Shown: piece by piece, positions 1 through 5,197 of the stretch
Layout of the letters: every line of letters begins with the position of its first letter
Numbering within the stretch: position 1 is the first letter of the stretch
Origin: Candidatus Helarchaeota archaeon
GTDB taxonomy: Archaea > Asgardarchaeota > Lokiarchaeia > Helarchaeales > HEL-GB-A
Direction of reading: 5' to 3'
Length of the DNA stretch: 5,564 bases
Assembly: GCA_013375405.1 (NCBI GenBank)
Contig: JABXJU010000254.1
Location: 1-5,564 of the forward strand
Program-made: the position numbers and the translations under genes
The notes under the pieces: model-generated
What the model was told of the DNA's origin: nothing
Seen by the model: only the letters and a program-made list of their open reading frames with translations
The model's database searches: none

Positions 1-680
1 TCTTTATTACCAATGGAAGTATCGCGAAAAATGTTTTGGTTTTCGCGCGAACTGATAAAACTAGTTTTAAAAGTGGCGTGAGCGTCTTCATTGTTGAAAA
101 AGGGATACCTGGATTCTCCATTGGTGTCATTGAGGAAAAGTTGGGAATAACTGGCTCCGATACAGCTGAATTAATTTTCGATGACTGTCGAATTCCCAAA
201 GAGAATCTACTAGGGCAATTGAACAATGGTTATCGGATGGCACTCCAGATTCTCGATAGTGCGCGGATTGGCATTGCAGCGCAGGGCGTTGGAATTGCCC
301 AGGCTGCCCTCGATGCCTCTGTCAAATATGCGAATGAACGGGAACAATTCGGGCAAAAAATTGCCAATTTCCAAGCTATTCAGTGGTGGATTGCTGATTT
401 GGCCACCGAAATTGATGCAGCACGATTGTTGACGTATAGGGCAGCATTTCTTAAGGATCAAGGCGTTAGATTCTCAAAACAAGCCAGTATGGCAAAACTC
501 TTCGCTGCAGAAACTGCGATGAAAGCCGCCGAGAAAGCTGTACAAATTCATGGTGGCTATGGCTACTGTAAGGATTATCCGGTTGAAAGATTCTTCCGAG
601 ACGCGAAGATAGTTGGAATTTATGAAGGTACTTCAGAAGTTCAACGTCTTAAAATTGCATATAAAGTATTAGGTCTATAG
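1..680 (+). CDS. Acyl-CoA dehydrogenase, C-terminal part (5' end outside window)
   Basis: Flavoenzyme that oxidises acyl-CoA to enoyl-CoA, or runs in reverse as an enoyl-CoA reductase, passing electrons to the Etf encoded just downstream. The frame is open from base 3, giving 225 residues against about 380 for the family, so roughly the first 155 are missing. The fragment opens with FITNGSIAKNVLVFARTD, the family's middle beta-domain signature, so the TTG at 36 is internal and not a start. The C-terminal helical domain follows, with the FAD-contacting REQFG and QIHGGYGY motifs. The GIYEGTSEVQR motif carries the expected catalytic glutamate (codon 624-626). It ends in TAG at 678-680, ten bases before the likely etfB start, so the two are probably co-transcribed. 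Substrate chain length cannot be read from this part. GC content is visibly higher than in the etf genes. The family call is very secure; the substrate is unknown. Confidence 0.95.
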   Translation, partial: FITNGSIAKNVLVFARTDKTSFKSGVSVFIVEKGIPGFSIGVIEEKLGITGSDTAELIFDDCRIPKENLLGQLNNGYRMALQILDSARIGIAAQGVGIAQAALDASVKYANEREQFGQKIANFQAIQWWIADLATEIDAARLLTYRAAFLKDQGVRFSKQASMAKLFAAETAMKAAEKAVQIHGGYGYCKDYPVERFFRDAKIVGIYEGTSEVQRLKIAYKVLGL

Positions 681-689
681 TTGATTAAA

Positions 690-1484
690 ATGAATATGGT
701 AGTCTGCATTAAACAGGTCCCTGATACCACAGATGTTAAAATAGATAAAAAAACAGGGACTATTGTTCGCGAGGGAGTTCCTAGCGTCATTAATCCTTCA
801 GATAAAAATGCGATAGAAGAAGCATTATTATTACGCGAGAAATTCGGAGGAAAAGTAACTGTCATCACGATGGGTCCCCCTCAAAGTCGTGAGGCATTAC
901 AAGAAACTCTTGCAATGGGTGTAGATAAGACGATTCTTCTAACCGATCGCAAATTTGCAGGTGCAGATACACTAGCAACTTCTTACACCTTAGCACAAGG
1001 TATTAAAAAATTAGAAGAAGAAGAAAAGTTTGACATCATTCTATGTGGTAGTAAATCGATAGATGGTGATACGGCTCAAACCCCAATTGAACTTGCTGAA
1101 ACATTAAATATTCCACAAATTACTTATGCTACAAATATAGTCATTCGAGATAAGAAGGTCAGAGCAATAAGAGATGTAGATGACGGATATGAAGTCATTG
1201 AATCGGAAATGCCAGTTTTAATAACGATCTTAAAAGAAATTAATACGCCTCGCTATCCTACTATCAAAGGAATTGTCCAATCCTTTCAGAAAGGAGATAT
1301 AACTGTATGGTCAGCGAAGGCTATTAATGTTGATGAGAGCAAAATTGGATTAAGTGGATCTGCAACCCAAGTGAAAAAAGTTTTCACTCCTGAAAATTCA
1401 AAGAAAGGAATAATTTTACAAGGCGATCCAAAAGAAATCGTTGATGGAATAATAAAACAGCTGCAAAAGATCAATTTAATTTAA
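690..1484 (+). CDS. etfB: Electron transfer flavoprotein beta subunit
   Basis: Small subunit of the heterodimeric electron transfer flavoprotein, partner of the EtfA encoded next. The 264 residues match the family length. The N-terminus is the classic VVCIKQVPDT; a GADT motif lies near residues 91-94, the nucleotide-binding SIDGDTAQT segment near 123-131, and the conserved NTPRYPTIKGI and GLSGSATQV segments follow. DGDTAQ resembles anaerobe-type EtfB, in which the beta subunit can hold a second FAD, rather than the AIDDDCNQTG version that binds AMP in mitochondrial ETF. ATG 690 is chosen because it gives MNMVVCIKQVPDT, the usual family start. TTG 681, directly after the upstream stop, is a real alternative because AGGT at 671-674 sits six bases before it. 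The gene lies between an acyl-CoA dehydrogenase and a ferredoxin-EtfA, so it is most likely in one operon with both. Confidence 0.95.
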   Translation: MNMVVCIKQVPDTTDVKIDKKTGTIVREGVPSVINPSDKNAIEEALLLREKFGGKVTVITMGPPQSREALQETLAMGVDKTILLTDRKFAGADTLATSYTLAQGIKKLEEEEKFDIILCGSKSIDGDTAQTPIELAETLNIPQITYATNIVIRDKKVRAIRDVDDGYEVIESEMPVLITILKEINTPRYPTIKGIVQSFQKGDITVWSAKAINVDESKIGLSGSATQVKKVFTPENSKKGIILQGDPKEIVDGIIKQLQKINLI

Positions 1485-1498
1485 AAGTTGTGGAATTA

Positions 1499-2698
1499 AT
1501 GGTAATTCTTGTTAATGAGAATACATGTATTGGATGTGAGCTGTGCGTTAAAGCTTGCCCCTATGGCGCTATCGAGATGTGGAATAAAAAAGCAAGAATA
1601 AGGGATAATTGCACCGAATGTGGGATTTGTTTAGAAGCCTGTAACTTAGGAGCTTTGCAATCTGATATAGAACGAATTATTGAAGAAGTTGATCTAAGTC
1701 AGTACAATGGAATTATGGTGTTTGCAGAACAACGGGATGGACAAATAATCGATGTTAGCTATCAATTAATAACAAAAAGTAGGAAACTTGCAAAAAAATT
1801 AGAAACTTCTGTTTCCGCAGTTTTACTTGGTTATAAAATAAAAGAAGCCGCAGGTAAGTTAATCGATTATGGGGCTGATAAAGTTTATGTAATAGATGAT
1901 GACATGTTTCAAAATTATCTTACTAGCCCATATACTACTGCAATTGTAAATATAATCCAAATATATAAACCCGAAATTTTCTTAATGGGAGCTACTCGAA
2001 TTGGACGAGATTTGGGACCTAGAATTGCAAAACGCTTGAATACTGGCCTTACTGCCGACTGCACAGCTATTGATGTTGATAGGAAGGATCGCACATTACT
2101 ACAGACACGCCCAGCTTTTGGTGGAAATATCATGGCTACTATAATTACTCCGAATCGCCGTCCAGCTATGGCCACTGTTAGACCTGGCATTTTTAAATCT
2201 AAAAAACCCAAATTATCAAAAAATGGCGAAATTATCCCTATATCTGCTCCAATATCTTCTGATTCATTGAAAACTAAAATTATTAGTGTTATAAAAGAGC
2301 CTAAAACCTGCATGGTTTTGGAAGATGCTGAAGTTATCGTGTCAGGGGGACGTGGAATTGGAGAAAAAGGCTTTGAACTGGTTCATAAGCTAGCTGAGGT
2401 ATTAGGATGTATGGTTGGTGCCTCGAGAGCTGCTGTAGAGGCAGGATTTATAACACCTGATCATCAAGTAGGACAGACTGGAAAAACAGTATGCCCAAAA
2501 CTTTACATTGCTTGTGGAATTTCGGGCGCAATCCAACATCGGGTCGGAATGATGAAATCGGACTTTGTTATTGCTATAAATAAAGATCCTGATGCTCCCA
2601 TCTTTAATATTGCAGATATAGGAATCGTTGCAGACTTTTTCGATGTTGTCCCCCTATTGATTGATGAACTGAAAAAAATTAGGGAATGTAAGGCATAA
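1499..2698 (+). CDS. etfA: Electron transfer flavoprotein alpha subunit with N-terminal 2x[4Fe-4S] ferredoxin domain
   Basis: Large Etf subunit, 399 residues, longer than a plain EtfA (about 320) because of a fused ferredoxin module. Cluster ligands are C10/C13/C16/C20 (CIGCELCVKACP) and C38/C41/C44/C48 (CTECGICLEAC). After a linker comes the EtfA N-terminal domain (about 70-250), then the FAD domain with SGGRG (282-286), GASR (307-310), QVGQTGKTV (323-331), GISGAIQH (340-347) and NKDPDAPIF (361-369), all intact. Ferredoxin-fused EtfA is known from A. woodii CarE and LctC, where Etf couples a dehydrogenase to ferredoxin and NAD. ATG 1499 is preferred because MVILVNENTCIGC is the usual start of this fusion type, with GTGGA just upstream; GTG 1490 would add three residues. 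Only 14 bases separate it from etfB. Its TAA abuts the stop of the minus-strand gene. No ETF-quinone oxidoreductase is visible, so the electron sink is inferred. Confidence 0.95.
   Translation: MVILVNENTCIGCELCVKACPYGAIEMWNKKARIRDNCTECGICLEACNLGALQSDIERIIEEVDLSQYNGIMVFAEQRDGQIIDVSYQLITKSRKLAKKLETSVSAVLLGYKIKEAAGKLIDYGADKVYVIDDDMFQNYLTSPYTTAIVNIIQIYKPEIFLMGATRIGRDLGPRIAKRLNTGLTADCTAIDVDRKDRTLLQTRPAFGGNIMATIITPNRRPAMATVRPGIFKSKKPKLSKNGEIIPISAPISSDSLKTKIISVIKEPKTCMVLEDAEVIVSGGRGIGEKGFELVHKLAEVLGCMVGASRAAVEAGFITPDHQVGQTGKTVCPKLYIACGISGAIQHRVGMMKSDFVIAINKDPDAPIFNIADIGIVADFFDVVPLLIDELKKIRECKA
2672..2678 (-). terminator. T7 tract, possible terminator of the QueG/RdhA-like gene
   Basis: On the minus strand a run of seven T lies about 20 bases past the stop codon of the iron-sulfur protein gene, inside the last codons of etfA. 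It could serve as a short archaeal U-tract terminator. No stable hairpin was seen before it. Weak evidence from composition and position. Confidence 0.3.
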
Positions 2699-2732
2699 TT
2701 ATTTTTGTTGTTGTTCTTCTTTTTTCTCTTTT
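2699..2732 (+). terminator. T-rich 3' end of the acyl-CoA dehydrogenase-etf operon
   Basis: Immediately after the etfA stop, 26 of 34 bases are T, including runs of five (2702-2706) and six (2720-2725). Archaeal RNA polymerase commonly terminates on such U-rich tracts without a hairpin. The same bases encode, on the other strand, the Lys/Glu/Gln-rich tail of the facing gene. Inferred from composition only. Confidence 0.5.
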
Positions 2733-3556
2733 GCGTTAAGTCCAATTCTACAAACTCTTTGACACTCATTACAGAAGGGAAAGAACCCCATTCTAGTAGC
2801 TAAGTCCTGATATTCGTGGATTTGTGGATACTTCTGCGCATACTTAGAAACCATAATTAAAGCTGTTGGGCGCGCGTCCACCCAGTCTTTGGGTGGTTCC
2901 TCGACTTTCGTTAATCTAGCCCAGCCGTCTACACCCCAAAAGCATCGGTTTATATTAAAGTTATAAGGAGGATAATTTTCACGGGCAAGCGCACGTGGTG
3001 GGCATTTCTCACAACAATCAAAACACTTTTTACATACTTTATCTATCAAAACGGGCCCATCCTCTTTAAGAGGTGCATCCGTAAGGATAGTCGCGAGTTG
3101 AACTCGAGGTCCCCATTCTGGGGTTAACAATAGGTTACTTTGGCCAATTTCACCAACTCCCGCTAGTTGTGCGATATATCGATGCGAGATTGTTCCTGCC
3201 CAGCGTTTCTCATCTCTACCGGGCACATCTGGCGCAATTGGGGTCGCATTATAACCTTTTTTCTCAAGGAATTTTGCGATACGCATCGCGATTCGTGTTA
3301 TCTCTGTATTCATTTGTTGTTGAACTGCGACAAACACGCCTGCATGAATCAGATCATCTGTATGATCACAATCCATTGCACCATCTGGATATGCTAGAAC
3401 AAGTGAAATTGCCGCTTTCGCACCTTTGATCATATTTGGTGGATTTGCATGACCGTGGGGTGGATCCTCAGCTAATGTTGCATCAGCAATCCCAATTTTA
3501 TCCGCTCCTAACTCAAGAGCCAACTCCTTAATCTGTTTGGTTAATTCTTCGGACAT
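2699..3556 (-). CDS. Cytosolic iron-sulfur protein of the epoxyqueuosine reductase (QueG)/reductive dehalogenase superfamily
   Basis: A 285-residue protein with a C-terminal double [4Fe-4S] module: C175/C178/C181/C185 (CKKCFDCCEKCP) and C205 plus C262/C265/C269 (CNECQRVC). The central AGVGEIGQSNLLLTPEWGPR stretch (132-151) and following ATILTDAPL (155-163) match the core of the corrinoid-dependent QueG/RdhA superfamily. The GxGExG, GPR and TDxPL pattern is closer to reductive dehalogenases and their relatives than to QueG, which usually has GWIGK and GS. There is no twin-arginine signal or membrane helix, so it should be cytosolic, and the HEAT-repeat tail of some QueG proteins is absent. The tail KEKKEEQQQK is low-complexity. 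ATG 3556 follows GTGAGGT at 3564-3570 with seven-base spacing. It is monocistronic by position and faces the etf operon. Substrate, and whether cobalamin is bound, remain unknown; specific naming as queG or rdhA is not justified. Confidence 0.82.
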   Translation of the reverse strand: MSEELTKQIKELALELGADKIGIADATLAEDPPHGHANPPNMIKGAKAAISLVLAYPDGAMDCDHTDDLIHAGVFVAVQQQMNTEITRIAMRIAKFLEKKGYNATPIAPDVPGRDEKRWAGTISHRYIAQLAGVGEIGQSNLLLTPEWGPRVQLATILTDAPLKEDGPVLIDKVCKKCFDCCEKCPPRALARENYPPYNFNINRCFWGVDGWARLTKVEEPPKDWVDARPTALIMVSKYAQKYPQIHEYQDLATRMGFFPFCNECQRVCRIGLNAKEKKEEQQQK

Positions 3557-3596
3557 ATTTCGTACCTCACTAATTCAACTTCTCAGTAATTATTAA

Positions 3597-3606
3597 TCAG
3601 ATCTGA
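3597..3606. repeat. Perfect 10-bp palindrome TCAGATCTGA upstream of the iron-sulfur gene
   Basis: TCAGATCTGA lies about 41 bases upstream of the ATG at 3556, between the candidate TATA box and the start codon, where an archaeal repressor operator could sit. A second short inverted repeat, CATTTA (3610-3615) and TAAATG (3621-3626), lies next to it. Short palindromes arise by chance in AT-rich DNA, so the operator role is speculative. Confidence 0.25.
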
Positions 3607-3632
3607 ATTCATTTAACTAATAAATGTAACGA

Positions 3633-3643
3633 ATTTAATAAAA
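3633..3643 (-). promoter_or_regulatory. Candidate TATA box for the QueG/RdhA-like gene
   Basis: On the minus strand the region reads AAAATTTTATTAAAT, a TATA-like element preceded by an A-rich stretch that could serve as BRE. It lies about 77-87 bases before the ATG, which would give a leader of roughly 50 bases holding the palindrome and the GTGAGGT ribosome-binding site. The region is AT-rich, so chance matches are likely. Confidence 0.3.
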
Positions 3644-3653
3644 TTTTAGCATT

Positions 3654-3660
3654 AAAAAAA
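3654..3660 (-). terminator. T7 tract downstream of endA
   Basis: Seven consecutive T on the minus strand, about 65 bases past the endA stop, after an earlier T-rich stretch TGATTTTGTTTTAAG near 3697-3710. Both fit archaeal U-tract termination of the DUF47-endA transcript, ahead of the candidate promoter for the next gene. Inferred from composition. Confidence 0.4.
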
Positions 3661-3724
3661 GAATTTGCTATTTCTAAAGAGATAATTTAAATGAGCTTAA
3701 AACAAAATCATTTCTTCGCTTTTC

Positions 3725-4279
3725 TCAAGGTTTGAACCAAGTAAACATGTAATAGACGACTTTGTCCATTGTTATTGTAGCAATTATAAATTTTTTCCGT
3801 ACCGTACCTGCCAATCGGCCAGCTCGGACCATTTCTATACTTGAAATCGCAGTAATATTTTGAAGCACATGGACAATAAAAGGGGCATGATCAATCCCAG
3901 GACCATGCTGATAAACTGCAAAATCTGCCCCAAATTTTAAACCTGGTCTTACAATATACTCACGTTGCCGTAAATCATAATATACCCGATATTTATCCTC
4001 GAATTCGACAAAATTTTCTTTTGCAATTTTCAGTAATGTTTGGGTATCTAAATCAATATCATTAATCTTATCATAAACCTCAATTTTTTTCTTTGTCAAT
4101 AGATAAAGAGCTTCAAAAAGGGAAAGTTCTAATGGACGGTCGAATTCAAAAGATTTAGGTTTTCGAATACCTAATGGTTTCCCATAAAATCCCTCTTTAT
4201 ATAATTTAGACCCATCTTCATGATTCCAGACAATCACACGATTCCGTATCAATTCTCCATGGATAATCCCGCCATCCAT
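3725..4279 (-). CDS. endA: tRNA-splicing (tRNA-intron) endonuclease
   Basis: Cuts archaeal precursor tRNAs, and often pre-rRNA, at bulge-helix-bulge motifs to release introns. The 184 residues match the short single-unit EndA type (as in Methanocaldococcus, about 180), which assembles as a homotetramer, rather than the fused ~340-residue form. The N-terminal domain holds GFYGKP and the LELSLFEALYLL helix (50-61). The C-terminal nuclease domain has GLKFGADFAVYQHGPGIDHAPFIVHV with the presumed catalytic Y123 and H131, and the third residue, K162 (K163 adjacent), in GTVRKKF. The full triad is present, so it should be active alone, though a second structural subunit elsewhere cannot be excluded. 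ATG 4279 follows a strong GAGGAGA at 4285-4291. It sits 24 bases after the DUF47 gene, suggesting co-transcription. This gene is the best evidence that the DNA is archaeal. Confidence 0.95.
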   Translation of the reverse strand: MDGGIIHGELIRNRVIVWNHEDGSKLYKEGFYGKPLGIRKPKSFEFDRPLELSLFEALYLLTKKKIEVYDKINDIDLDTQTLLKIAKENFVEFEDKYRVYYDLRQREYIVRPGLKFGADFAVYQHGPGIDHAPFIVHVLQNITAISSIEMVRAGRLAGTVRKKFIIATITMDKVVYYMFTWFKP

Positions 4280-4284
4280 CCGTT

Positions 4285-4291
4285 TCTCCTC
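4285..4291 (-). promoter_or_regulatory. Shine-Dalgarno site of endA
   Basis: GAGGAGA on the minus strand, five bases before ATG 4279, is the strongest ribosome-binding site in the window. It fixes the endA start and gives endA its own initiation within the DUF47-endA transcript. Confidence 0.7.
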
Positions 4292-4303
4292 ATACCGAAT
4301 TGT

Positions 4304-4960
4304 TTAATAAGATCCTTTCCGAGCTACTGCAATAATTCGAATTGCGTCCGTGACCGCTTCTCCAATATCCGCCATATCTTCCAAATGATCTATAAAATTT
4401 AGAGCAAGAGAAAAGGTTTTATGATCAATATCTAATGTATATACATGTTTTGTCATATCTCGGTGGAGCGTATCAATATTCCTCTCAAGTTTATAAATTT
4501 CACGAGCGATATTTATAGAATTCTCTGAATTCTGTGTTAAAACAAAGATTGATTCTCGTAATGTCATAATCATTTTAAATAATGCGTCCATAATCTCTCT
4601 TACATAAGAACTGCTCTTTTCATCAGGTTTCCATGAACTTAAAATTGCGACTCTGTGTCCAGTACCTTCTGCGTAATCCACAATTTCATCAATAGTCATT
4701 ACTAGTCGCATAAAATCTTCACGATGTAACATTGTTTCTGCTTTGGATAGCTGATCTAATATCCTCCATTTAATCTTATTTGCTTGATTTTCTATATTCC
4801 CCAATTTTTCAATATGCGCTTCGATATCTTCAGTTTTGTTATCAATCCAATCATCAACTAAACTTCGTAACTCTTTGATAGAAGCAAGAACTTGTCGTAA
4901 ATGATCTTGTAGTATATCCAGCGCTTTCATTTCCTGGCGTGTAATATGATCATCGCTCAT
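4304..4960 (-). CDS. DUF47/PhoU-like helical protein
   Basis: A 218-residue, almost wholly helical protein of the DUF47 (PhoU-related) family, which usually has 200-220 residues. Members are cytosolic bundles that bind metal and are often encoded beside Pit-type phosphate transporters as presumed regulators. The two characteristic acidic segments are present: TIDEIVDYAEGTGHRVAIL (89-107, D91 and D95) and FIDHLEDMADIGEAVTDAIR (189-208, D191, D195, D198, E201). They probably form the two halves of the PhoU-like metal site. ATG 4960 follows AGGGTGA at 4968-4974 with seven-base spacing. No phosphate transporter lies in the window; instead the partner is endA, 24 bases downstream, so a phosphate role is not supported locally. 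The family call is good and the function is unknown. Confidence 0.85.
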   Translation of the reverse strand: MSDDHITRQEMKALDILQDHLRQVLASIKELRSLVDDWIDNKTEDIEAHIEKLGNIENQANKIKWRILDQLSKAETMLHREDFMRLVMTIDEIVDYAEGTGHRVAILSSWKPDEKSSSYVREIMDALFKMIMTLRESIFVLTQNSENSINIAREIYKLERNIDTLHRDMTKHVYTLDIDHKTFSLALNFIDHLEDMADIGEAVTDAIRIIAVARKGSY

Positions 4961-4996
4961 AAAATATTCACCCTAATTTTCACATCTACATTTAGA

Positions 4997-5005
4997 TTTT
5001 TATAG
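4997..5005 (-). promoter_or_regulatory. Candidate TATA box for the DUF47-endA unit
   Basis: CTATAAAAA on the minus strand, preceded by an A-rich BRE-like stretch, sits 37-45 bases before ATG 4960. Initiation about 25 bases downstream would give a very short leader holding only the AGGGTGA ribosome-binding site, a common arrangement in archaea. Other TATA-like matches exist in this AT-rich region. Confidence 0.35.
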
Positions 5006-5125
5006 TTTTTTTAAAGATTAATCCATCATCTTCGCTCATTCTTATAGTTGATAAAGTAAAAAAATTTATAATGTATTGTCTTATATATATTTACGTTCTT
5101 TAAATAGTATAAATCAATTGCAAAC

Positions 5126-5132
5126 TTTTATA
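5126..5132 (+). promoter_or_regulatory. Candidate TATA box for the proline-rich gene
   Basis: TTTTATA with CAAAC just upstream, 66-72 bases before ATG 5198. A start about 25 bases downstream would give a leader of roughly 40 bases. Competing AT-rich matches lie near 5064 and 5082, so this is only the best-placed candidate. Confidence 0.3.
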
Positions 5133-5197
5133 CGAAAACGGATATTAAAGAAAATTATGATTACTCCTCAAATTAGCTAATTATGAAGGTAACGGGT

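Larger units (their letters stand above)
4961..5197. other. Divergent AT-rich intergenic region
   Basis: About 237 bases between the starts of the minus-strand DUF47 gene and the plus-strand gene at 5198. It is strongly AT-rich with several TATA-like strings (near 4997, 5064, 5082 and 5126). I see no tRNA, structured RNA or credible small gene. It most likely carries two back-to-back promoters. Confidence 0.6.

Noticed and set aside
36..38. TTG at 36 as the start of the acyl-CoA dehydrogenase
   Set aside because: The frame is open to base 3 and the upstream residues FITNGSIAKNV are the family's conserved middle domain, so the gene is cut by the window edge.
210..461. Plus- and minus-strand alternative frames inside the dehydrogenase
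   Set aside because: Both are shadows of the conserved dehydrogenase frame with no recognisable protein features.
1915..2313. 132-codon minus-strand reading frame inside etfA
   Set aside because: It lies fully antisense to well-conserved EtfA codons, resembles no family and has no convincing ribosome-binding site.
3167..3429. Two overlapping plus-strand frames opposite the iron-sulfur gene
   Set aside because: They are antisense to a protein with clear family motifs; their composition is that of mirrored coding DNA.
2699..3556. Naming the iron-sulfur gene queG outright
   Set aside because: Core motifs differ from QueG (GEIGQ instead of GWIGK, GPR instead of GS) and lean to RdhA-like proteins, so only the superfamily is supported.
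5157..5180. Seven-codon frame (MITPQIS) just before the proline-rich gene, as a leader peptide
   Set aside because: Such short frames are common by chance; there is no ribosome-binding site and no repeated regulatory codon or attenuator-like hairpin.
4961..5182. Structured RNA or tRNA in the divergent intergenic region
   Set aside because: The region is nearly all A/T, with no cloverleaf, no conserved tRNA boxes and no long stems.
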